This document shows positions 49,983 through 60,887 of a stretch of DNA of 64,000 nucleotides, in pieces; the stretch's first letter is position 1, and each line of letters begins with the position of its first letter. The DNA is from Bugulina stolonifera (taxonomy: Eukaryota; Bryozoa; Gymnolaemata; Cheilostomatida; Bugulidae). The notes under the pieces are model-generated. The model ran no database searches. It saw nothing but the letters and a program-made list of their open reading frames with translations, and was not told where the DNA came from. The stretch covers positions 16,012,700 to 16,076,699 of the forward strand of contig OW285191.1 in the NCBI GenBank assembly GCA_935421135.1, given 5' to 3'. Both the position numbers and the translations under genes were made by a program.

Positions 49983-50318
49983 AATAACGCTTTAGCATCA
50001 TTAGTAGTAATCAAAACCACCACTCTTCTGTCCAACACTTTTATGTTCCTATAGCAACTACCTGTTACCATAGTAACTACTAGGATGTTACAGTTAATAC
50101 CAAGCCAATACACCCTCTGCAGAGTTAATCCAATGCATTCATTTTATCAATTATTTGTGAAAATATTATTTTATTTAACATTATGATACAGTGGTAGCTT
50201 GATCTTTTATAACAGGTTTCCTACATGCTCATTATCTCTGTAAAAGATACACTATAATATGTATATAATAACAAAGATTACCTGTACCAAGAATAGAGTC
50301 AAAATGAAAATTGTTACC

Positions 50319-50324
50319 AATAAA
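50319..50324 (+). promoter_or_regulatory. Polyadenylation signal of GST-D
   Basis: AATAAA, about 340 bp after the stop, in a block (TTGTTACCAATAAACC) conserved at the same place downstream of GST-E. Confidence 0.6.
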
Positions 50325-51560
50325 CCATCCAGTCAATGCTCACTAGTCTCTCCCATGTTGATACTGCACCCGGATAAGTCGAAACTCTGTCCAAGTAATT
50401 TGAAACTCTGTGTATGATGATTCCTGGTGTATTAGCTTTGAATGTATTTGAGTAATCTGCTGCTAGGTCTGTCAGGGGGTCCTAGTCACAGACATCTGAC
50501 TAAAAGCGTTAAGATTTTCAGTATGAGTACCACTTTATATACATGTAGAAGGTGTGATAAACATTTGTTACCATAAATATGTGGAAATGGCTTTTTATTT
50601 TATGCTTGATTTTGACATACAGTAGCTAAGATTCCATATCGAAATTCAACGCACAATATCAGTCCTATTCCTATTGCTGCCTTTAATCACATCATGTGAA
50701 CCTTTGGGTTGGAGTTGTTCTCCCTTAGCCACCTCAATGGGTATGACAACTCCAATCAAACTTTACTTGACTTGTTAAGCAAATTCCAACCGATATGGAC
50801 AGTCACAATTAATGTCAGGTAATTTCCTAAATACTAATGCATTTGAATAGTTTACAGTTTGACATCAAATCTCCAGGTTTTGTGTACTCTGAGGTAAAAT
50901 GCTACTTTACCCCGAGGTGACTAGCGAGTTAATGTCAGCATTGTACAGTTGTACTGATAACTCCTTAGACTGCTTTACCTGACAACTAGTGAGTTCATGT
51001 CAGCATTGTACTGATAACTCCTTAGACTGCTTTACCTGACAACTAGTGAGCTCATGTCAGCATTGTACTGATAACTCCTTAGACTGCTTTACCCATGTCA
51101 GCATTGTACTGATAACTCCTTAGACTGCTTTACCTGACAACTAGTGAGCTCGCCTTAGATTCCAATTCGAGGTGATGGTCTCACTGGTACATAGTCCTTC
51201 ATCTTTACATCAACCTCATTACACAAAGTCCCCTACTACATAACTGACTGATCACTCACAGGCTATACTATATTTCATAGTAAGATGTCCAATTGAGAGA
51301 GGACAACTTCTTATTATGACCAACAGTGTATATGAGTGTCCATGGATCTACCCCTTTGCATTGTGATAGAAGGAGCAATGGATGATGCAGAATTTGCTAG
51401 GTTTACAAATTAGAAATCCCAAAGTTGCAAAATAGCACCTGCTGCCAATGTAATAGAGTAATACTATGATACATGTAGGCAGTAGACATGGTGTGTGTGC
51501 AAAGCTCTGTTATGAAAACTGAGGAAATAACAATCAAATAATAAGTATGATGTGACCACA
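50325..51560. other. 3' flank of GST-D
   Basis: No gene seen. It is collinear with 58724-60169 of unit 2 and includes the 57-bp repeat at 50927-51151. Confidence 0.5.
50927..51151. repeat. 57-bp tandem repeat, about four copies
   Basis: Units contain TGTCAGCATTGTACTGATAA, CTCCTTAGACTGCTTTACC and TGACAACTAGTGAG; one copy is shortened. The same repeat has six copies at 59402-59762 in unit 2. Confidence 0.95.
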
Positions 51561-51644
51561 CTCTCCTTCACAGCCCGATAATCGTCCGGGTTAATTCTGG
51601 TTTCCTGCTGTTTTCCTGCCAGGACATACAGCATTGGACTACTT
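51561..51644 (-). pseudogene. GST exon 1 relic
   Basis: The minus strand reads SSPMLYVLAGKQQETRINPD and on to DYRAVKE, matching the second half of GST exon 1 (compare RMLYALAGKHLDEKRITFEE in GST-D). The N-terminal start, glutathione-site exon and later exons are absent nearby. A sister copy lies at 60170-60253. Confidence 0.7.
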
Positions 51645-51924
51645 CTACAAAACAAACAAAAAGCCATCCTGTTGTGCTATCTAGCTGAAAAACTAACATA
51701 ACGGAGATGCATTATATTATGTTTCTAACTAGAACCTATAGAAAACTAGAGAAAAGTCACAATTGCCATGTGCTACATATATGTGCTATATACAATTGTA
51801 CATTGACATAATTTACTGTACCTGCCGCACAGTAAGCAGGTTACAGCACATTTATACATTCATTGTACAAGTCTACATATTATTATCTTTTCTGAAAGAC
51901 TTTCTTGCTAAGAAGTCATCTGGT

Positions 51925-51968
51925 CCCCTGGCCCTCACATTGTAGTACATGGTCCTTCTCTGCAATCT
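51925..51968 (-). pseudogene. Duplicated first codons of GST-C at the tandem-duplication junction
   Basis: Matches 45553-45600: GAGAAGGACCATGTACTAC and GTGAGGGCCAGG correspond to AEKDH..YFNVRARG, with the initiator Met codon and a 3-base segment altered. It marks the start of unit 2. It is not part of an intact gene. Confidence 0.8.
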
Positions 51969-51974
51969 TTGTAT

Positions 51975-52075
51975 GATTTTACCTGCAGTATGAATGCTTC
52001 TACCTGCAGTACGAATGCTTCTACCTGCAGTATGAATGCTTATTACATGCAGTACAAATACTTTTACCTGCTGGA
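51975..52075. repeat. About 20-bp repeat (ACCTGCAGTATGAATGCTTC), four or five copies
   Basis: Tandem expansion of a motif present about twice in the parental copy at 45610-45640. Confidence 0.85.
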
Positions 52076-52196
52076 TATTGATCTACTTATGAAACTAAAA
52101 CATATGCAATGTAACTCGTTGACTAAGCCTATCATCTTTCTGCAACATAATTTCTGTACTTGTAAACTGCAGTTCTTGTATGTAGGCCCACTAGAT

Positions 52197-52730
52197 CTAT
52201 CTATCTATGCCACCGAATTCATACATTTCAAATAAATTTGCTGAGCTGAAAATCATGCCCATCCCTATGCTCTTTAAATATCGTCTAGCAATATTCTACA
52301 AAAATCATTTTTATCATTCCACCAATTTTTCCGTCAATTTGCATGAAAATTCGCACACCATGAAAACACGTCAAAAGAATCCTTTGAAACCCATTAAGGT
52401 AAAAACAGAAAAAGAAACGAGATCTGTATTTTATACTGCTGCGAAACTATTTGGTGAGCTTGCTTCGGCCTTCCGGGACCTCCCCAGTGGAGTCTTCAGG
52501 TGTGGGCTGGCGGCCCGCCTTTGGGAGCTTGGCGCGCTGTAGGGTGGATTCCCTTGGGGTACTGGTGGCCTGGCCGGCTGTCGGCGTCTTGTAAACCAAC
52601 GGAACGGGGCCGTCGCAACTCTAATTTTGAACTATCTGACTAGTCCCTTGTTGTTGATCGATTTTATATAATTTTATTCGTTTTATGAAGATTGGATGAT
52701 AATAAATAAATAATAATAATAATAATAGAT
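52197..52730 (+). mobile_element. 3' end of a non-LTR retroelement or SINE, with (AAT)n tail
   Basis: A 534-bp insertion relative to the parental copy, which reads straight through at 45820-45835 (CCCACTTGATGTGCAGC). The flanks here are CCACTAGAT on the left and TAGATGTACAGC on the right, giving a 4-5-bp target duplication (T)AGAT. The 3' part is strikingly GC-rich (about 52440-52620) in an AT-rich window, and the element ends in AATAAATAATAATAAT. An open frame (52207-52542) runs through it, with no domain I recognise. Confidence 0.8.
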
Positions 52731-52949
52731 GTACAGCAAAGCTTGTGGCCTCATTATGAAAAGGTCTTTTTAGCCAGTAAAAAATCTAATAATAGCATTT
52801 AATATAACTCATCCACCTGTCACTGCTTTCAATGTCTGTAGAAGAAGTACCAATAAAATATTCATAGCTGAAACTTCACAGAAGGGAAGTGAGTAAAAGA
52901 TTTACCTCAGATACTGCTGTTCAGTAGAGTAGCTTAACGAGACTAATAT

Positions 52950-53629
52950 TGTAATGGTTTTTGGGGTTTGGTACTGTCGTCCTAAGACGACTTCCGTGTC
53001 CAAAATGAGGAGCCTATGAGTGGTGCTAGGTCTTTTCATTACATGAAAGATTAACAGGTACTAGTAGTCAAATAACTACCAAAGACGACCCATATGGTCC
53101 CGAGTCGATTCGTGTTTACTATACTGAGAAGGAGAGTGATCCGACCTAGTAGGAAGTTCAGGTTGCAAGGTCGAAGACCTTAACAACTGGGATGACCTAT
53201 CTACGAAATGAAAGTCTCTGTATATAGATATAGATGTGTCTTTATTGAGATCCAAGCATGAAAACAATGTGCTTTATATAGTATTAGAACTTCCGGTAAA
53301 AAAGCCAACATAGTGTCGTAAAAAGACGACGTAGTCTCGTCCGGAAGTTGCACAACAATATGGCGGCCGAAAGCCCAATGGCCGACCCAAAATAGGTCGC
53401 GTTTGACAAAAGATGTTTAAAATCATCTAGATCATATGCAAAATCAATATCAGGTATCTCTGAGAGGTCGGGCCTCTTTACATGGGTATAAAAAGGTCAT
53501 AATTGCTCAGTAACGCATATACAATGTGTACAAGTAACATTCTACTACATAGACAATGGGTACAAGCAAGTGTAAGTATATAATTATAATTAATGTCATG
53601 TAGTCAGGAGGCTGCGAGTGACCATTACA
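52950..53629. mobile_element. Solo LTR of an LTR retrotransposon, 680 bp
   Basis: Begins TGTAATGGT and ends ACCATTACA (TG...CA with inverted ends), flanked by ATAT at 52946-52949 and again at 53630-53633. The parental copy near 46055 reads GACTAATATATGCAG without insertion. A TATA-like TATAAAAAGG is at about 53487. No internal retroviral-type genes are present, so this is a solo LTR left by recombination between two LTRs. Confidence 0.8.
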
Positions 53630-53633
53630 ATAT

Positions 53634-55119
53634 GATGCAGTGCATCGGACATTGTATGACCCTTACAACATGAGTTACTCAACCGGATCATTCTGATTAC
53701 TCCAACTTCTCTACACCATATCCAATCACTGATTGGTTGGTTGTATTATAGGATTATAAATTAATCCAAGGTAACTGCCCAGGTTCTAGAATATACTTCC
53801 TGCTTCTCATATTTTACTATGTCATAGTGATCTGGGGACATTTGTTAATTTTCTTGTATTCCTAGTGGAGCACTCCAGTTTGCCTGTTTTGCCCACTGTA
53901 TTATACATGTGTTGACTCGTATGTGGAGATAACTACTGAGGGCGGTTATGATTGGTACAATTATATGACATAATACTCTGTCATGTGCATGTATAGGGAA
54001 GTGTGTTCTATAGATATTATAATATGTTTACTGTGTATCTTCATCATTATTATTTTGTGACTTTACACATTAATGTATCACAATTACCAAGAGTAAAGCA
54101 TTATATTTATACCATTGCTTGCATCCCATAACTACCACACTACAGAAATAATTCCTTGTGTGTTCGGCGTGAAAATCTTCAATCTAGTATCATGCTGTAT
54201 GCTGCTGATTATGTCGTGTAACATACATCATATTATACTGCATTATGTAACATGGTAGCTGTCTCCTCCCAGCCCACCTATAATAGTGTAAAATTCTCTG
54301 AGGCCAGAAAAGAAAAACCTTATCAAATCACTGCATCATAATCAACAATATGTTGCTTAATCATAATTCCCTGCTATAGCAACTACTGGCGTGCAAAAAA
54401 AGGAAACTGTAAAGACAAAAACTGTCCTGACTTGCCATCATGAATAGAGAACTTGCAAGTCATTTACAATCATCACATTCTAGTTCAAATCTACCCATGT
54501 CCCTGTATAAAAGTGTGGGTTTAGCTCACTAACACCATCAGTTAAACTATCCACATCGAAGTCTATAGACAGGAAACCTCCATCTCAAAGACTGTAAGTA
54601 GTCCAGTTCTAAAAGTAGGTAAAATCTTCTAACACATATATAAGCTTTGGACTTTTAACAACGAACAGTTAATAACATCGAAACATGTATAGTAAATGTC
54701 GTTGAAGTAAGTAAAATGCGAGGTATCTGCATGTAAGCCTGTATATTTCATGAGTCCAACGTAAAGTAGAGTAGTACATGAGACTCTTGTAACAATGATA
54801 AGTGGGTCATAGTACAGTAGGGGTATTAGAGGTTTCAAACGCTCGTATTTTGGGGAACACCGACCAAAAGTTTTGGAACGTCTGATGTCTTTTCCAAGAG
54901 TAATATCTTGCCGTACCACATGCAGTCTACTTGCAGTATAATATAATACTCAATTCTGCAACAGTTGCAATGTAGGCTACATGTATATGTAACTGTAACA
55001 TATGTACAGATTTGGTAAATAAAGTTTAGGCAAAAACACAGTGATTTATCACTGCCTAATTAATTCAAATGTTTTAGTCACACATATTGGATGTCAGTGC
55101 TTCAATTTTTTAGGTAAAT
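53634..55119. other. Upstream region of GST-E
   Basis: No coding exon. From about 53960 it is collinear with 46600 onward in unit 1. A donor-like GACT|GTAAGTAG at about 54590 and an acceptor TTTTTTAG ending at 55112 suggest a 5' UTR exon ending near 54593. The corresponding site in unit 1 is overgrown by the 22-bp minisatellite. Confidence 0.45.
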
Positions 55120-58100
55120 ATGGCTCAACAAGATCATCTTCTATTCTTTGATGCTCGGGTACGCGGAGAGGCCATCCGTATGTTGTACGCTCTAGCTGGA
55201 AAACATCTTGATGAGAAACGAATCACATTTGAGGAGTGGCCAGTGTTAAAAGCCGGTAGGTACATCCGTACATCCGAAATGGCGGAACAGGTACTGTATA
55301 TGGTCACCCTGTGTGGTCACCTTGTATGGTCACCCTGTATGTAAACCCTGTATAGTCATAGAGTAGCCTAACACGAAAATACATGTAATATACGATGTCA
55401 TGGGTGTTATGTACTATACATGTAAAGTATATAAAAATAATATAATATTATGTAAAGAACTAGAAATCCTGGCCGGAGTTCATACTACAACTTATAACAA
55501 TTTTAGAAAGTTTGGTAGATGAACTTTAATGATTTACAAGTCAGTATACTGTAGTCTAGATTCTGGTCTATAGAATGCAACATATATCACAAATCAATAT
55601 CAATGGTCCTTTTGGATTGGTTAGATTAAGTTGTATTCTAACCGACGTGTAGCGTATGCTGCATAACATAGTTAGCCAGCTCCTCGATATTTGGCCGACA
55701 CTTGCGTGTACACATGATATATAACGTGTATGCATACTTGTAGACACACCTCTGGGACAAATACCTGTACTAACCACTGAAAAGGGAGTACTATGCCAGT
55801 CTAACGTCATAGCAAGATACGTGGCCAGAAAGTTTGGTAAGTATACAATATGCATACATGTACATGTATATAGGTAAATACATAGGTACATGTATGTAGG
55901 TAAGTACATATAGATGTTTTGTCAAGTACACAGTATGTATACATGTGAATGTACATAGGTAAGTACATAGGTACATGTATGTAGGTAAGTACATATAGAT
56001 GTTTTGTCAAGTACACAGTATGTATACATGTGAATGTACATAGGTAAGTACATAGGTACATGTATGTAGGTAAGTACATATAGATGTTTTGTCAAGTACA
56101 CAGTATGTATACATGTGAATGTACATAGGTAAGTACATAGGTACATGTATGTAGGTAAGTACATATAGATGTTTTGTCAAGTACACAGTATGTATACATG
56201 TGAATGTACATAGGTAAGTACATAGGTACATGTATGTAGGTAAGTACATATAGATGTTTTGTCAAGTACACAGTATGTATACATGTGAATGTATATAGGT
56301 AAGTACATAGGTACATGTATGTAGGTAAGTACATATAGATGTTTTGGTAAGTATACAGTATGTATACATGTGAATGTACATAGGTAAGTACATAGGTACA
56401 TATATGTAGGTAAGTACATATAGATGTTTTGGTAAGTATACAGTATGTATACATGTGAATGTATATAGGTAAGTACATAGGTACATGTATGTAGGTAAGT
56501 ACATATAGATGTTTTGTTAAGTATACAGTATGTATACATGTGAATGTACATAGGTAAGTACATAGGTACATGTATGTAGGTAAGTACATATAGATGTTTT
56601 GTCAAGTACACAGTATGTATACATGTGAATGTACATAGGTAAGTACATAGGTACATATATGTAGGTAAGTACATATAGATGTTTTGGTAAGTATACAGTA
56701 TGTATACATGTGAATGTATATAGGTAAGTACATAGGTACATGTATGTAGGTAAGTACATATAGATGTTTTGTTAAGTATACAGTATGTATACATGTGAAT
56801 GTACATAGGTAAGTACATAGGTACATATATGTAGGTAAGTACATATAGATGTTTTGGTAAGTATACAGTATGTATACATGTGAATGTATATAGGTAAGTA
56901 CATAGGTACATGTATGTAGGTAAGTACATATAGATGTTTTGGTAAGTATACAGTATGTATACATGTGAATGTACATAGGTAAGTACATAGGTACATATAT
57001 GTAGGTAAGTACATATAGATGTTTTGGTAAGTATACAGTATGTATACATGTGAATGTATATAGGTAAGTACATAGGTACATGTATGTAGGTAAGTACATA
57101 TAGATGTTTTGTTAAGTATACAGTATGTATACATGTGAATGTACATAGGTAAGTACATAGGTACATATATGTAGGTAAGTACATATAGATGTTTTGGTAA
57201 GTATACAGTATGTATACATGTGAATGTATATAGGTAAGTACATAGGTACATGTATGTAGGTAAGTACATATAGATGTTTTGTTAAGTACACAGTATGTAT
57301 ACATGTATAGACTTGTGGTGACTTCCGGGTTACATAGTGAGACAGCTGACCAACTTGTTATACCATGACTACAGCTTATGACCAGCTTGTTATACCATGA
57401 CTACAGCTTAAGACCAACTTGTTATACCATGACTACAGCTTATGACCAGCTTGTTATACCATGACTACAGCTTATGACCAAGTGCTACTTTTTTACGCAA
57501 TTGCTGCAATATTACATTTCTCATTGGTCAACTGCTGAGATTCGACTGTTAGAGATATCCACAACTAAAAATTCATCGAAGAAAATCATTATATATCTGC
57601 TAAATTCTACAGGGTTAGTTGGTTCCTGTCCATGGAATGAGACTCTCAATGACCTGGTCATGGAAACCGTTAAAGAATTCTATGAAACAGGAGTGTTTGA
57701 TAAGATATACACATGGAAGGTATTAAAGAAGAAACCAGAACCAGAAGACAGCGAGAAGGTAATGAAAGAAGTGAGAGATACTATCCTGAAAAACTTGGCA
57801 TACATCCAATCTATAGCAGAAAGGAAAGGGAAAAGATTCATATTTTGTGATGAGGTATGTACAATATAATAAGTAAATTAGTGTAAAATGGACCCATAAT
57901 AAACTTTGACATTTTAGTCTGATTAAAATGTTATGCGGTTAAGTGATACCACAATGATAACAATATAATACAACTGTGTGTCTAAAAGGTAAGACTATGA
58001 GTAGAGCATGAGGGCTGGACTTCCTGTATGTTCGATACACTATACATAAATAAACCGGCCTGTCAAGTTTTCTGGAGAAAAGAGAAGATAATTCCTTGAA

Positions 58101-58378
58101 CTCAAACTCAAGAAATAGTGGAACACTGAATAATCTATCACTCAGAGGAGTTTGACCGTGTACGTTAAACACACATACACTCTAATTTCTGAATAATTTG
58201 TTTACAGATACAGCTGGGAGATGTATGGTTGTATGCAGCTCTAGAATCTTCTAAACTGGCTTTCCCAGATATCATGTCCATCACTCCTTGGGTTAAACAG
58301 TTCACTGCTAACTTTGAGGCTGATGATAGGATGAAAAAATATCTACCAAGTAGACCTCCATCCATGGTTGGAATATAA
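55120..58378 (+). CDS. GST-E: sigma-type GST-like, catalytic Tyr replaced by Phe, 213 aa
   Basis: Exons: 55120-55255, 55744-55836, 57613-57854, 58208-58378 (642 nt with stop). Tandem twin of GST-D: the N-terminal half differs at two residues (Q3, V42) and keeps Phe9 in place of the catalytic Tyr. Exon 3 has TGVFDKIYTW, KKKPEPEDSEKVMKEV and ILKNLAY; the C-terminus is SRPPSMVGI. Intron 2 is 1.78 kb because of a 17-copy 85-bp repeat and a 4-copy 32-bp repeat, against 142 bp in GST-D. Exon 4 is closer in DNA to GST-C than GST-D is. AATAAA at 58718-58723. The open frame and retained splice sites suggest the gene is still functional despite the inflated intron. Confidence 0.92.
55837..57308. repeat. 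85-bp minisatellite, about 17 copies, in intron 2 of GST-E
   Basis: Each unit runs from a GTAAGTATACAGTATG-like start (the genuine exon 2 donor sequence) through ATACATGTGAATGTA and two further TAGGTAAGTACATA blocks to ATAGATGTTTTG. Copies alternate between subtypes (GGTAAGTATA, GTTAAGTATA, GTCAAGTACA) in a regular higher-order pattern of about 170 bp in the middle. GST-D intron 2 (49052-49145) holds one copy, so this is a post-duplication expansion. Minus-strand frames (TYMYLCTYL...) are artefacts. Confidence 0.97.
57348..57475. repeat. 32-bp tandem repeat, four copies, GST-E intron 2
   Basis: Units contain CTTGTTATACCATGACTACA plus GCTTATGACCA. Absent from GST-D intron 2. Confidence 0.95.
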
Positions 58379-58717
58379 AATAACTCTTCAGCATCATTAG
58401 CTACATATAGTCAAAACTATCACTCTTCTGTCCTACACTCTTATGTTACCATAGCAACTACTCGTTCCTATAGTAACTACTGGGATATTACAGTTAATAC
58501 CAAGTCCATACCCTCTGCGGAGTTAATCACTTTATTAATATTATTTGTGCAATAATGTTATTTTATCTAGCATTATGATACCGTGTTAGCTTGATCTTTT
58601 GCAATGTATAACAGATTTCCTATATGCTTATTGTCTTTGTAAAAGATACACTATAATATGTATATAATAACAAAGATTACCTGTACCAAGGATAGAGCCA
58701 AAATGAAAATTGTTACC

Positions 58718-58723
58718 AATAAA
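58718..58723 (+). promoter_or_regulatory. Polyadenylation signal of GST-E
   Basis: AATAAA, 340 bp after the stop, at the same conserved position as in GST-D. Confidence 0.6.
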
Positions 58724-58729
58724 CCATCC

Positions 58730-58872
58730 AGTTAATGCTCACTAGTCTGTCCCATGTTGATCATCTAGTCAATGCCCACTAGTCTCTCCCATGTTGATCA
58801 TCTAGTCAATGCCCACTAGTCTCTCCCATGTTGATCATCTAGTCAATGCCCACTAGTCTCTCCCATGTTGAT
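58730..58872. repeat. 37-bp tandem repeat, four copies
   Basis: Units contain GCCCACTAGTCTCTCCCATG and TTGATCATCTAGTCAAT. Unit 1 has a single copy near 50331-50365. Confidence 0.95.
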
Positions 58873-59401
58873 ACTGTATCTGGATAAGTCAAAATTCTGT
58901 TCAAATAATTTGAAACTCACATGATTGATGATTCATGATATTCATAGGTGTATTAGCTTTACATACATTTGAGTAATCTGCTTTAAAAAGAACCTTGCTA
59001 GGTCTGTCAGGGCTCAGGGGCACTAGCTACAAACATCTGACTAAAAGCGTCAAGATTCTCAGAATGACTATTACTTCATAATTATATATTTGGTATGTAA
59101 AAGTGGTTTTTCTACAAGATGATTTTATACTTCATTTTGACAAACAAAGGGTTCTATATCAAAACTCTTTGAATCACATAATGTGAACCTTTGGATTAGA
59201 GTTGTTCTCCCTTACCCGCCTCAATGGGTATGACAACTCCAATCAAACTTTACTTGACTTGTTAAACAAGTTCCAACCACTATGGACAGTCACAATTAAT
59301 GTCAGGTAATTTTCTAAACACTATTGCAGTTGAATAGTTTGCAGTTTGACACCAAATCTCCAGGTTTTGTGTACTCTGAGGCAGAATGCTGCTTTACCCC
59401 G

Positions 59402-59762
59402 AGGTGACTAGCGAGGTTCATATCAGCACTGTACTGATAACTCCTTAGACTGCTTTACCTGACAACTAGTGAGTTCATATCAGCATTGTACTGATAACTC
59501 CTTAGACTGCTTTACCTGACAACTAGCGAGGTTCATGTCAGCATTGTACTGATAACTCCTTAGACTGCTTTACCTGACAACTAGTGAGTTCATGTCAGCA
59601 TTGTACTGATAACTCCTTAGACTGCTTTACCTGACAACTAGTGAGTTCATGTCAGCATTGTACTGATAACTCCTTAGACTGCTTCACCTGACAACTAGTG
59701 AGTTCATGTCAGCATTGTACTGATAACTCCTTAGACTGCTTTACCTGACAACTAGTGAGCTC
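59402..59762. repeat. 57-bp tandem repeat, six copies
   Basis: Same unit as 50927-51151 but with more copies and more uniform sequence, indicating continuing expansion or homogenisation. Confidence 0.95.
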
Positions 59763-60169
59763 GCCTTAGATTCCAATTCGAAGTGATGGTCTCATTGGTA
59801 CATAGTCCTTCATCTTTATATCAATCTCATTGCACAAAGTTCCATACTACATAACTGACTGATCACTCACAGGCTATACTATATTTCATAGTAAGATGTC
59901 CTATTGAGAGAGAACAACTTCTTATTATGATCAACAGTGTATGAATGCCCATGGATCTACTCCTTTGCATTGTGATAGAAGGAGCAATGGATGATGCAGA
60001 ATTTGCTAGGTTTACAAATTAGAAATTTCAAAGTTGCAAAATGGCACCTGCTGCCAGTGTGGTAGAGTAATACTATGATACATGTAGGCAGTAGACATGG
60101 TGTGTGTGCAAAGCCCTGTTATGAAAACTGATGAAATAACAATCAAATAATAAGTATGATGTGACCACA

Positions 60170-60253
60170 CTCTCCTTCACAGCCAGACAATCGTCAGGGT
60201 TAATTCTAGTTTCCTGCTGTATTCCTGTCAGGACATACAGCATTGGACTACTT
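60170..60253 (-). pseudogene. GST exon 1 relic (sister of 51561-51644)
   Basis: The minus strand reads SSPMLYVLTGIQQETRINPD and continues DCLAVKE. It carries several amino-acid changes relative to its sister, consistent with no constraint. Confidence 0.7.
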
Positions 60254-60650
60254 CTACAAAACAAACAAAAAGCCATCCTGTTGTGCTATCTAGCCGAAAA
60301 ACTAATATATGGAGATGCATTGTATCATGTTTCTAACTGGAACCTATAAAAAACTAGAAAAAAAGTCACGAACCATATACTATATACAATTTTACATTGA
60401 CATAATTTGTTTTACCTGCAGCACAGTAAGCAGGTTACAGTACATTTATACATTCATTGTACGACTATACCTATTATTATCTTTTCTGAAAGACTTTCTT
60501 GCTATGGAGTCATCTGGTCATCTGGTCTGTTGACTAGACATCAATCTTCTTGCCACTAAATCCATGTCATACATAGTTTTTATAGAAAGCAATAAACAGA
60601 TCATGACATGTCACTTTTTGCTTGTTGACTTGTGATGAAACAGTCTAGAG

Positions 60651-60887
60651 ATGCCAGAGAGTGAGAGTGACCTGTCCAGCATGTTTAATTACTTGATGAT
60701 CATGGATGTAAAGGGTAGAGTATGCAGCTTTACTGCCATGCCATGGTTATTTGTCCCACTATCTCTTTACCCACAAGTCATCTCTTTACCCACAAGTCAT
60801 CTCTTTACCCACAAGTCATGTACATTGTATTTATCCACATGGCATGTATTTATCTATTAGGTGCAGTAGTGGAGAAATTTGGATAGC
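60651..60887 (+). other. Possible two-exon small coding fragment, unassigned
   Basis: ATG at 60651 opens MPESESDLSSMFNYLMIMDV and KG, ending at a donor-like G|GTAGAG (60714/60715). An acceptor (CTATTAG) at 60860 would continue GAVVEKFG to a TAG at 60885-60887, giving about 30 aa. It may be the start of a truncated gene or chance. I recognise no family. Confidence 0.25.
60755..60820. repeat. 19-bp repeat (CATCTCTTTACCCACAAGT), about three copies
   Basis: Direct short tandem repeat inside the putative intron of the fragment above. Confidence 0.9.

Larger units (their letters stand above)
45553..51926. repeat. Tandem duplication unit 1 (about 6.4 kb, carries GST-D)
   Basis: Aligns collinearly with 51927-60525. 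It starts inside GST-C exon 1 (the first 40 or so coding bases) and includes the GST-C/GST-D intergenic region, GST-D, its 3' flank and a GST relic. At the right junction TCTGGTCCCCTGGCC joins unit 1's end to a second copy of the GST-C start. Shared CTGG at the break suggests microhomology. Differences from unit 2 are mainly insertions and repeat-number changes. Confidence 0.85.
58379..60169. other. 3' flank of GST-E
   Basis: No gene seen. Collinear with 49983-51560 of unit 1 apart from repeat-number changes listed separately. Confidence 0.5.
51927..60525. repeat. Tandem duplication unit 2 (about 8.6 kb, carries GST-E)
   Basis: Second copy of 45553-51926. The extra 2.2 kb is explained by a retroelement piece (52197-52730), a solo LTR (52950-53629), 85-bp, 32-bp, 37-bp and 57-bp tandem-repeat expansions, and loss of the 22-bp array. 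It ends where CATCTGGTC is followed by unrelated ATCTGGTCTGTTGAC. Confidence 0.85.

Noticed and set aside
52207..52542. 111-codon frame as a host gene
   Set aside because: It lies wholly inside an insertion absent from the paralogous locus and has no recognisable domain.
55791..57304. 375-codon and nested frames (TYMYLCTYL..., SICTYLHTCTYV...)
   Set aside because: Antisense read-through of the 85-bp array inside GST-E intron 2.
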